From Planctomycetota bacterium (GTDB taxonomy: Bacteria > Planctomycetota > Phycisphaerae > WQYP01): a DNA stretch of 17,575 bases. The notes under the pieces are model-generated. The model was not told the origin of the DNA, ran no database searches, and was given only the letters and a program-made list of their open reading frames with translations. The translations under genes were made by a program, and so were the position numbers. Shown here one piece after another: positions 8,417 through 14,114 of the stretch; the stretch's first letter is position 1, and each line of letters opens with the position of its first letter. The stretch is from assembly GCA_021828925.1 (NCBI GenBank), contig JAJZCT010000006.1, forward strand, positions 1 through 17,575, in the 5' to 3' direction.

Positions 8417-8886
8417 CGTAAAGCCTCCACGGCCGCAAGTACTGATTGCAGTCCATGTGCCTCGGCGGGTACATGTGCGTGAACACAACGCCCATTGGCC
8501 AGATGGATATGAAGTTCAATCTGTGCAGACAATGCTGTAACAGGCGATGCAGCCTGAGAGTCGGTAAGTGGGGATGCGTCGGAACTGACGCCTGCGCAGG
8601 TGGGCAAATCTTCGCCCGATCTGCCGGTGACGGCCGCTTGCGAAGAATGCACCGGTCGGCCATCTGTTACCGTCACCGGCAAGAACGCCACCGGTGCGTC
8701 GGCCGGTTGCCTGGATTGCGATAACTTACGCTTCCAACGCCAAAAAGCCTTATCGCTGATCCCCTCCCGCCGGCAAAACGCCGCAGGCGTCAGACCGCTT
8801 TCACGTTGCAATTCCAAAGCCAGAATCCAGAATTCCCGCCCGTGATGCTGCGGGTAAGGGGCCTGTCCAACACGTTCCATCGACAT
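8413..8886 (-). CDS. tnpA: IS66 accessory protein TnpA (helix-turn-helix)
   Basis: A 157-residue IS66 Orf1 protein. The N-terminal part has the helix-turn-helix type segment ESGLTPAAFCRREGISDKAF followed by WRWKRKL, as in other IS66 TnpA proteins, and is presumed to bind DNA. The C-terminal part is variable, with IELHIHLANGR near the end. The start at 8886 is supported by AAGGAG seven to eight bases upstream on the - strand; a second ATG two codons later is possible. First gene of the element's operon, reading inward from the right inverted repeat. Confidence 0.92.
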   Translation of the reverse strand: MSMERVGQAPYPQHHGREFWILALELQRESGLTPAAFCRREGISDKAFWRWKRKLSQSRQPADAPVAFLPVTVTDGRPVHSSQAAVTGRSGEDLPTCAGVSSDASPLTDSQAASPVTALSAQIELHIHLANGRCVHAHVPAEAHGLQSVLAAVEALR

Positions 8887-8941
8887 CGCTTGTCTCCTTT
8901 TGCTTGCGACGCCAACAGATTCTCATATCCTCATTCACATT

Positions 8942-8968
8942 GGAAGATGGGGTTCGTAGGACGGACAC
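8942..8968 (-). repeat. IS66 terminal inverted repeat, right
   Basis: Reverse complement begins GTGTCCGTCCTACGAACC; partner of 6060-6086. Confidence 0.93.
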
Positions 8969-8976
8969 GATTCGAT
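8969..8976. repeat. IS66 target-site duplication, right copy
   Basis: GATTCGAT, identical to 6052-6059, directly abutting the right inverted repeat. Confidence 0.95.
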
Positions 8977-9430
8977 GCCCACGCCTTACGCCGATATTTC
9001 CTACACGCTCAACAACCTAACTGCCGCGGCCACCGTATTGGATGTGCCAAGGTATACGCCGCCTGCGCCGATAGTTAGCGCTCCCAACGCGCAGAATCAG
9101 GTGATCGTGACGCTCAGCGGGGCTTACCAGGTTCAGCCATCGGGCAGCGGCAGCTACGCGACTGCCAGTCTGTATTCCGATGGCGGTTTATTGGGGTCCG
9201 ACACGCTGCTGGCTCAATATCAGTTCAACGACATTAATCCATCAGGCGTGTCGGTGTATTGGGCGGGTTTAGCGATTTCGTATACTGACACGCTGACTTT
9301 GACGTTGAGCAATAACACATTGACTGGTCCGCTTGGCTCCGCGCCCTGGAACGATGGCCTGTTCCAAGAACTTAACCAGAGTATCATCGGGACGAAAAAT
9401 TCGGGAGACGCTTATGTGCCCGGATCGTAA
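8977..9430 (+). pseudogene. Array module 4, 3' fragment (split by IS66)
   Basis: Continuation of the 5884-6059 fragment. It reads ISYTLNNLTAAATVLDVP, RYTPPAPI, VIVTLSGAYQV and VYWAGLAISYTDTL, aligning with VGYTLGNLTSP, VNLPAYTPATP, IQITLNGAFQA and TWNGLAWSYSL of module 3. It then ends in the alternative tail TLTGPLGSAPWNDGLFQELNQSIIG..SGDAYVPGS shared with module 2. A 23-bp stretch is identical between the two tails (3723-3745 and 9347-9369). An ATG at 8975 overlaps the target duplication, so a 151-residue fragment could in principle still be translated, but no good ribosome-binding site precedes it. Confidence 0.82.
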
Positions 9431-9608
9431 CCTCAAACAATGCGTCGAGGCGTCCCCGTTGGCGCCTCGTGATCTGGCCCACAATTCCGCCGGCCGGGCC
9501 ACCGGCCCGATTGACCCAGTGGTGGCGTGTCAAAGGAGCATCTTGCGGAACCTATGGAATTTGGTTTTCCCAAATCTGCTGGATTCCAGCGCGGAAGGGG
9601 TATCATGA
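9414..9608 (+). pseudogene. Chimeric scar ORF: membrane-protein start joined to module tail
   Basis: A 64-codon ORF beginning at ATG 9414 inside the end of module 4, with GGGAG upstream, exactly as membrane protein 2 begins inside module 2. Its first residues, MCPDRNLKQCVEASPLAP, resemble MCRDRDTGRSVAPRLPAP of membrane protein 2. From LAHNSAGRATGPI to NLLDSSAEGVS it instead resembles the last 44 residues of module 3 (LGHNSSGQIICPTGA to NPLDSSTVGVQ). The most economical reading is a deletion that removed nearly all of membrane protein 4 and all but the tail of module 5. Its stop overlaps the next ATG (ATGA), so it may still serve to couple translation. Confidence 0.7.
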
Positions 9609-10054
9609 TAGGCGATTATCCCAGTGATATTACTGTGCGACGGTTGGCGGCCCCGAGGGCTTGGATTGCCCGTGTTCTTGTTCTGCTCGCGTTGGGCGTA
9701 GTAATCGCGTCGCTGCCTGCAACCTTTGGCCTTAATCTCCACGGTAGGGCGGTGCCAACTTGGGCGTTTATCGGGGTGTTCACCCTCATGTTTCCGCCCG
9801 TGTTCGTCCCGCTTTGGCTGAGCGTTCTTCTCATGGCGGGAGCGGCAATGTTCGGCACCTGCCGGATCATCTGGGTGGCGCGTGTTCTTTCCCTCTTGGT
9901 TGGCGCAATGACAATTTGGCTTGTCGCCGGCTACAACGAGGCGGCCCGGTATCCTGGGGCATACATTCTGGCTGCGGGCATCCTTTTGGACGCGATTGCG
10001 ACTTGGATTGTCCCAACCCGCCGCCGGAGAACGGTAGAGCAAGACCCGAAATAG
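9605..10054 (+). CDS. Small multi-pass membrane protein 5 of the array
   Basis: A 149-residue protein with about four hydrophobic segments (near 22-40, 52-66, 69-84, 93-110, with a further weak one at 118-137). It has the short basic end WIVPTRRRR seen in its relatives. ATG 9605 overlaps the stop of the preceding scar ORF (ATGA) and follows GGAAGGGG. It is closest to membrane protein 1 (FTLMFPPVFVPLWL compared with FTLMFWPIGVPICL). It remains intact although its upstream module is reduced to a tail, which would fit a protein worth keeping without its partner, such as an immunity protein. That is an inference only. Confidence 0.76.
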   Translation: MIGDYPSDITVRRLAAPRAWIARVLVLLALGVVIASLPATFGLNLHGRAVPTWAFIGVFTLMFPPVFVPLWLSVLLMAGAAMFGTCRIIWVARVLSLLVGAMTIWLVAGYNEAARYPGAYILAAGILLDAIATWIVPTRRRRTVEQDPK

Positions 10055-10065
10055 AGCGGCGATAG

Positions 10066-10332
10066 ATGAAAAGAAATCGTACCAAAGCCGGTGTGCTGTC
10101 GCCCCTTGCCAATCCAAATCTTCCGCTGGGCAGTGCCCAAGCCGCCGCCGCCGCAGGAGGTGCCGGTTCGAATGCGCCGGTTAGCGACCAGAATGCTGTG
10201 AAGGCCCAGCTAATTGTGAAGGTGCTAATATTCATGATAACGGATGATTACGCGGTTGTCCAACGGCTGGATGATATGGAATCATGGCAATATGTGGAAC
10301 AATTTCGGCATCTTACGCCCGCTCTCGGGTGA
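10066..10332 (+). pseudogene. Array module 6, N-terminal remnant
   Basis: ATG 10066 opens a frame that reads LSPLANPNLPLGSAQ and NAPVSDQNA, the standard module start. Homology stops abruptly after codon GCT at 10194-10196. The remaining 45 codons have no resemblance to any module, and the frame closes at 10332. The break falls at the first base of TGTGAAGG, a motif repeated 18 bp further on. A recombination or insertion end there is likely. The membrane-protein partner is missing. Confidence 0.7.
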
Positions 10333-10405
10333 AAAATCCCGCCGTGCGCGCACCGGGGGCACGGATGCCGGGGCGGCATCGTATGCCTCGCATCTCCGCG
10401 AACGA

Positions 10406-10708
10406 TCAAGCCGCTTTGCGAACACGGATATCAAATATCGGCAGTCGCGGATCACCGCGATAATGTCGTCGTGCGATCTGGATTTGGATGTCTGGCCCGT
10501 CACGGGTGCGGTAGGCCACCGGTTTCAACAGCGCTTTCCCGCAAAACGCTTCTTCAGGCGTTCTGAATTCCAATGCGCTATGCGGGCGGTGGGTGTTGTA
10601 CCATGCCGCAAAAGAATCAAGCCATCGCTGAATGCCGCTGGTCGTCGCCGCCATGAGCGTCAACCGCTGCCCGAGCTTCAGCGATCGAAAAAATCTTTCC
10701 ATCCGGCC
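10406..10708 (-). pseudogene. rve/DDE transposase, C-terminal part (split gene)
   Basis: The 3' part of a transposase of the integrase-core (rve) superfamily, cut off from its 5' part at 14111-15041 by the serine-recombinase element. It starts with NGRMERFFRSLK, which carries the third catalytic residue (Glu of MER). YNTHRPHSALEFRTPEEAF follows, the hallmark C-terminal motif of IS3/IS481-type transposases. It ends at TGA 10406-10408. Joined to the other part through the shared AACG (- strand) the frame is exact, giving a 410-residue protein with Asp220, Asp279 and Glu314. The present fragment extends upstream to an ATG at 10732 by reading into the inserted element. Confidence 0.88.
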
Positions 10709-10711
10709 GTT
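10708..10711. other. Attachment-site core, left end of serine-recombinase element
   Basis: CGTT, shared with 14111-14114. Left of it the sequence is transposase (GGCC on the + strand), right of it element DNA beginning TGTCAACACTGTCAA with a tandem TGTCAA 9 bp apart. The inferred uninterrupted target is GGCCGTTCAAAAACGG. The inferred element joint is GCGCAGTCGTTTGTCAAC. Confidence 0.72.
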
Positions 10712-10758
10712 TGTCAACACTGTCAAATGCACTCAATCCGTCAGGTGAAGCGCAACGT

Positions 10759-11022
10759 GTGCGGGTGACACACCCATTTCATCCGCTGCATGGGCGGGAA
10801 TTCATCGTTGTTACAATCCGGAACAACTGGGGCGAGGACCGGGTCTACTACCACGATGAGGGAGGACATCTCCAGGCCATTCCCGCGGCTTGGACTGACG
10901 CCATGGCGGCGGACCCCACCGTGGTGATCTCCGCCGGGCGAGCGCCGTTTCGGCTCCAGGATCTTGCGGAATTGGCACGACTGGTGGAGCGGATTCGGAA
11001 GGGAGGGCACGATGGTTCATGA
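10759..11022 (+). CDS. DUF5372-like protein of the recombinase element
   Basis: A protein of about 87 residues of unknown function, resembling small proteins found beside serine recombinases and annotated DUF5372. Motifs are RVTHPFHPLHGREF, NNWGEDRVYYHDEGG and VVISAGRAPFRLQDLAELARLVE. The start is uncertain: the frame is open from a TTG at 10711 at the very edge of the element, while GTG 10759 or 10765 lies just ahead of the conserved part. The ending (LAELARLVERI) is helical. It is the first gene of the element, ahead of a 218-bp gap with the promoter for the next genes. Family assignment is from memory of the motif, without a search. Confidence 0.68.
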   Translation: MRVTHPFHPLHGREFIVVTIRNNWGEDRVYYHDEGGHLQAIPAAWTDAMAADPTVVISAGRAPFRLQDLAELARLVERIRKGGHDGS

Positions 11023-11048
11023 TCATGGCTTGGCCGTGCGCCAAGGAA

Positions 11049-11079
11049 ATTACGCCGAAAGTGTAAAGAATATTACGCC
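11049..11079 (+). promoter_or_regulatory. Direct repeat ATTACGCC ahead of the helix-turn-helix gene
   Basis: Two exact copies of ATTACGCC at 11049-11056 and 11072-11079, 23 bp apart, roughly two helical turns. They lie in the non-coding stretch upstream of the element's operon and could be a binding site for the helix-turn-helix protein or recombinase. Speculative. Confidence 0.3.
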
Positions 11080-11174
11080 TTTTTGTCTGGCGGAGTTCCG
11101 GCGTGTGATGCCGCATATCTTGGAATTATGTCTAATTCATTTGACCGATAGTAGGTGTATGTGTTGCTTGCGCC

Positions 11175-11202
11175 TTGATTTCGTCCTAAATGTGTATATA
11201 AT
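11175..11202 (+). promoter_or_regulatory. Promoter for the helix-turn-helix/recombinase operon
   Basis: TTGATT (11175-11180), 16-bp spacer, TATAAT (11197-11202), 38 bp before the ATG at 11241 in an AT-rich stretch. AAGGAG follows at 11230-11235 as the ribosome-binding site. The only strong promoter-like sequence seen inside the element. Confidence 0.6.
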
Positions 11203-11240
11203 TTACTTTACATATATTTCGTTGTCGCAAGGAGACGCTC

Positions 11241-11702
11241 ATGGAAGACGACCGCTCAAGCAAGGAACGAATATTAAGGGAGAACGGAACACGCAATCCG
11301 CGCCCCGAACGCGTGCGCGACCCGTTGTTCCAAGAGCGGGAATTTTTCGATGCCCGCGATCTGGTGCAAGTCAAATACGAGATGCTTCGCCGGGTGCGTG
11401 TCGAGAACTGGCCGGTCAGCCGGACCGTGCGGGCCTTCGGCTTCTCACGGGTGGCGTTCTATCAAACGCAGACGGTTTTCCATCAGGAGGGGCTGCCGGG
11501 ACTGGTGCCAAAGCGGCGCGGCCCCAAACAAGCTCACAAAATGACTGCGGTCGTGATGGATATGATCGACCGACAGCGGGCCGTCGATTCAAGCCTGCGG
11601 GCGCTGGAATTGGCCGCCATGATTCGCAAGCGGCTGGGATTATCAATTCATCCACGAAGCATCGAACGGGCGCTGGCACGGCGGGAAAAAAAGGGGCGGT
11701 AG
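11241..11702 (+). CDS. Helix-turn-helix protein of the recombinase element
   Basis: A 153-residue basic protein. The segment VSRTVRAFGFSRVAFYQTQT (about 58-78) is a helix-turn-helix, followed by VPKRRGPKQAHKMT and a second winged or homeodomain-like part ending IHPRSIERALARREKKGR, as in transposase-type DNA-binding domains. ATG 11241 is supported by AAGGAG six bases upstream. It probably recognises element ends or acts as regulator or cofactor of the recombinase. The gene ends in GAA-AAA-AAG-GGG-CGG-TAG. The heptamer A_AAA_AAG in this phase is the classical bacterial -1 slippery site, and the -1 frame stays open for another 104 codons. Full product could thus be either 153 or 255 residues. 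Confidence 0.8.
   Translation: MEDDRSSKERILRENGTRNPRPERVRDPLFQEREFFDARDLVQVKYEMLRRVRVENWPVSRTVRAFGFSRVAFYQTQTVFHQEGLPGLVPKRRGPKQAHKMTAVVMDMIDRQRAVDSSLRALELAAMIRKRLGLSIHPRSIERALARREKKGR
11687..11693 (+). other. Candidate programmed -1 frameshift site A_AAA_AAG
   Basis: The heptamer is in the zero-frame phase needed for slippage (codons AAA AAG after GAA), within a run of seven A, three codons before the zero-frame stop. The -1 frame behind it is coding-like and has no start codon of its own nearby. A simple frameshift mutation or a homopolymer sequencing error would look the same. Confidence 0.55.
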
Positions 11703-12007
11703 ATTTTGTCGCACCCGAATCCACGGAGTCCACCCAAACCTGGACCGAGCGTTACGAAGACCTGCGCCGTGCCGCCCGGCGGGATTCCGGCGGTCAGGGC
11801 GGTTCGTGGGGGCTGGCGATGTTCCTGCGTTGCGGGCTGGCGGCTTGGATGGGTGCATGGCCGAAACCGACGCGCGCTATTCTATCCGACACACCGCCGG
11901 CGGTTGGCTCTTTGTCGAACGTTCCATTGGCCGCATCCGGACGTGGGCCATTGGTGCGTGTTCTGGCGTCCATGATTCTTACACGCATACAGGAGTCTTA
12001 TGTATGA
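11693..12007 (+). CDS. Trans-frame ORF downstream of the helix-turn-helix gene (-1 frame)
   Basis: A 104-codon open stretch between the helix-turn-helix gene and the recombinase that looks like real protein: TWTERYEDLRRAARRD, then GLAMFLRCGLAAWMGAW, an amphipathic helical motif I associate with small ORFs in related recombinase elements. No ATG, GTG or TTG lies in this frame near its beginning. The first ATG is about 42 codons in, at 11819, inside the conserved motif. Expression therefore most likely depends on -1 slippage from the preceding gene, giving a fusion of about 255 residues. Its stop overlaps the recombinase ATG (ATGA at 12004), so its translation could set recombinase levels. Function unknown. 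Confidence 0.6.
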   Translation, partial: GAVDFVAPESTESTQTWTERYEDLRRAARRDSGGQGGSWGLAMFLRCGLAAWMGAWPKPTRAILSDTPPAVGSLSNVPLAASGRGPLVRVLASMILTRIQESYV

Positions 12008-14097
12008 CCAGTCTTGAGCATGATCCACATCAGAAAGTGCGGGCCGAGCATCTTCGGCGGGACGCCTATCTTTACATCCGCCAATCCACTCTGCAGCAGG
12101 TATTACACAATACCGAAAGTACGCAGCGGCAATATGCCCTGCGGCAGCGTGCCGTGGCTTTGGGCTGGCCGGTGGAACGGGTGGTGGTGATCGATAATGA
12201 CTTGGGGCAATCCGGCGCATCCTCGGCGGATCGGGAAGGCTTCCAGAAGTTGGTGGCCGAAGTGGGAATGGGCCGGGCCGGCATTGTCCTGGGGTTGGAG
12301 GTCTCGCGGCTGGCCCGCAACTGCAGCGATTGGCATCGTCTGCTGGAGATATGCTCTTTGTCCGGGACGCTGATCTTGGACGAGGATGGCCTGTACGATC
12401 CCGATGACTTCAACGACCGATTGCTGTTGGGCCTCAAGGGCGCGATGAGTGAAGCCGAACTCCATGTGCTCCGGGCGCGTCTTACGGGCGGCATTCGCAG
12501 CAAAGCCCGACGTGGAGAATTACGGATGCGCCTGCCGATAGGTTTGGAATATGACATTCAAGGTCGCGTGGTTCTCGATCCGGATCGTCAGGTTCAACAG
12601 GCGCTCCGTAACTTCTTCGAGGCCTACCAGAGGGAAGGTTCAGCGTGGGGGGCCGTCAAATATTTTAATAAAAACGGCCTGTGCTTCCCCCGGCGTTTGG
12701 GCGGGGCGAACAAAGGGCAATTGGCATGGGGGCCCTTGGGCCACACCCGGGCGCTGCAAATGTTGCGCAATCCGCGTTACACGGGTGCCTTTGTCTTCGG
12801 TCGCAGCAAGATGTGTCAATCTTTCAATGGGCGTAAGTCGCAGAAACAACAGGCGCAGGAAGACTGGCACACCCTGATCCCCGACGCACACGCCGGTTAT
12901 ATCAGTTGGCAACAATACCAGGATAATTTGCGTAGTCTGCGGGCTTGCGCCCAGGCCCATGGGCAGGACCGCCGAAAAAGTCCGCCCGGACAAGGGCCGG
13001 CGCTGCTGCAGGGACTGGTAATCTGCGGCGTCTGTGGCCGCCGGATGACGGTTCGCTATCACCAGCGGCATGGGGGGATGGTCGGCGATTATGTGTGTCA
13101 AAAGGAGATTGTCGAACATGCGCGGGATCCATGCCAGCATATGCCCGGTGCCGGAATTGACGCGGCCATCGGCGCGCTGCTGTTGGAGATGATGGGGCCC
13201 GTGAGTCTGGAATTGGCCTTTGCCGTACAGGTTGAACTGCAAACCCGGATGGAGCAGGCCGACCAACTGCGCCGCCAGCAGGTGGAACGTGCTCAATATG
13301 AAGCTGATCTGGCGCGGAATCGTTATATGCAGGTCGATCCGCGCAATCGGCTCGTGGCCGATACTCTGGAGGCCGATTGGAATGTCAGCCTGCGGATACT
13401 ATCACAGGCTCAGGAACATTACCGGGAACAGCGGAAGACAGATGGAAACACGCTGGATGAAACTTCGCGTCAGCAGGTGCTGGCCCTATCGCAGGATTTG
13501 CCCCGGCTTTGGCGCGATACTCACACTTCCGATCAAGATCGCAAGCGTATGGTACGTCTCCTGATTGAGGACGTTACCTTGACCAGAGCCGACGGTCTCA
13601 AAGTTCAGATACGCTTCCGCGGAGGCGCTACAAAGGTGTTGACCGTGCCTCGACCTCTGACGGTCGGGGAACAGCGCAAAACCCCCGCCACGGTCGTGTC
13701 GAACATCGATAGTCTGCTGGATACATATCGCGAAGAACAAGTCGCCGAGGAACTCAACCACCGCGGCTTTCATTCCGGCACCGGCCAGCCGTTTACCGCC
13801 CGTCTGGTACGAACCATTTGTCGCGTGTATCATCTCCGCAGTCGTTTTGATCGCCTGCGGGCCACGGGGTTGTTAACAATATGCGAAGTGGCGGCCCAAC
13901 GGCACGTCACGCGCGGCACCGTGGCGGTGTGGCTGCGTAAAGGACTCCTTACCGCCCATCGCTACAATGCCAGAAATGGGTGTCTGTACGAATGCCCCGG
14001 CCCCGATGGACCGATCAGCCAAAAAGGACGTAAGCGAATGGATAAATCTGGGCAGTGCCAAGTGGCACCAGAACACAATTGTACCAATGAGGTGTAA
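12004..14097 (+). CDS. Large serine recombinase
   Basis: A 697-residue site-specific serine recombinase expected to integrate and excise the element. The resolvase/invertase catalytic domain covers about 20-175: YLYIRQST with nucleophile Ser28, ESTQRQYALRQRAVALGW, DNDLGQSG and VLGLEVSRLARNCSDWHRLL. A recombinase domain follows, including DPDRQVQQALRNFFEAYQ, GSAWGAVKYFN and LRNPRYTGAFVFGRSK. Then come a zinc ribbon starting CGVCGRRMTVRY, a long Gln/Arg-rich coiled coil, and a C-terminal helix-turn-helix (LLTICEVAAQRHVTRGTVAVW). ATG 12004 has AGGAG at 11991, overlaps the stop of the ORF before it, and gives the standard N-terminus; the frame is open further upstream but that part is a shadow. 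It lies 13 bp from the right end of the element. It appears intact. Confidence 0.92.
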   Translation: MTSLEHDPHQKVRAEHLRRDAYLYIRQSTLQQVLHNTESTQRQYALRQRAVALGWPVERVVVIDNDLGQSGASSADREGFQKLVAEVGMGRAGIVLGLEVSRLARNCSDWHRLLEICSLSGTLILDEDGLYDPDDFNDRLLLGLKGAMSEAELHVLRARLTGGIRSKARRGELRMRLPIGLEYDIQGRVVLDPDRQVQQALRNFFEAYQREGSAWGAVKYFNKNGLCFPRRLGGANKGQLAWGPLGHTRALQMLRNPRYTGAFVFGRSKMCQSFNGRKSQKQQAQEDWHTLIPDAHAGYISWQQYQDNLRSLRACAQAHGQDRRKSPPGQGPALLQGLVICGVCGRRMTVRYHQRHGGMVGDYVCQKEIVEHARDPCQHMPGAGIDAAIGALLLEMMGPVSLELAFAVQVELQTRMEQADQLRRQQVERAQYEADLARNRYMQVDPRNRLVADTLEADWNVSLRILSQAQEHYREQRKTDGNTLDETSRQQVLALSQDLPRLWRDTHTSDQDRKRMVRLLIEDVTLTRADGLKVQIRFRGGATKVLTVPRPLTVGEQRKTPATVVSNIDSLLDTYREEQVAEELNHRGFHSGTGQPFTARLVRTICRVYHLRSRFDRLRATGLLTICEVAAQRHVTRGTVAVWLRKGLLTAHRYNARNGCLYECPGPDGPISQKGRKRMDKSGQCQVAPEHNCTNEV
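14055..14068. repeat. Short palindrome near right end of the recombinase element
   Basis: GTGCCA-AG-TGGCAC, a perfect 6-bp inverted repeat with a 2-bp centre, within the last codons of the recombinase and about 43 bp from the right core. It might be a protein-binding site; alone it is weak evidence. Confidence 0.35.
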
Positions 14098-14110
14098 CAT
14101 GAAGCGCAGT

Positions 14111-14114
14111 CGTT
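14111..14114. other. Attachment-site core, right end of serine-recombinase element
   Basis: CGTT, matching 10708-10711. To its right the transposase coding sequence resumes (- strand, SPFLN). To its left is element DNA. Confidence 0.72.

Larger units (their letters stand above)
6060..8968 (-). mobile_element. Complete IS66-family insertion sequence (2909 bp)
   Basis: Bounded by 27-bp terminal inverted repeats (6060-6086 and 8942-8968; outer 18 bases GTGTCCGTCCTACGAACC identical, 25 of 27 overall) and by the 8-bp duplication GATTCGAT. Inside, on the - strand, are the three IS66 genes in the usual order tnpA-tnpB-tnpC, all open and with intact key motifs, so the copy looks autonomous and fairly recent. 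It sits inside array module 4. No passenger gene is present. Confidence 0.95.
10712..14114 (+). mobile_element. Serine-recombinase mobile element (3403 bp) inserted in a transposase gene
   Basis: Limits come from the split transposase: sequence between the two CGTT cores is absent from the reconstructed host gene, and one core is kept. Contents on the + strand are a DUF5372-like gene, a promoter region, a helix-turn-helix gene, a trans-frame ORF and a large serine recombinase that ends 13 bp before the right core. There are no long inverted repeats and no duplication beyond the 4 shared bases, as expected for serine-recombinase integration and unlike a DDE element. No cargo gene is recognisable. 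Confidence 0.8.

Noticed and set aside
8391..8488. Longer TnpB starting at 8488.
   Set aside because: The extra residues have no family resemblance and overlap tnpA; ATG 8416 gives the usual ATGA coupling.
10964..11692. Upstream part of the frame that ends at 12007, which is open from 10964.
   Set aside because: Up to the A-run it is antiphase to the helix-turn-helix gene and the non-coding control region and shows no motifs; only the part after 11693 looks coding.
11806..12003. N-terminal extension of the recombinase frame upstream of ATG 12004.
   Set aside because: The family N-terminus starts just after 12004, AGGAG precedes that ATG, and the same DNA carries a more protein-like frame (-1 ORF).
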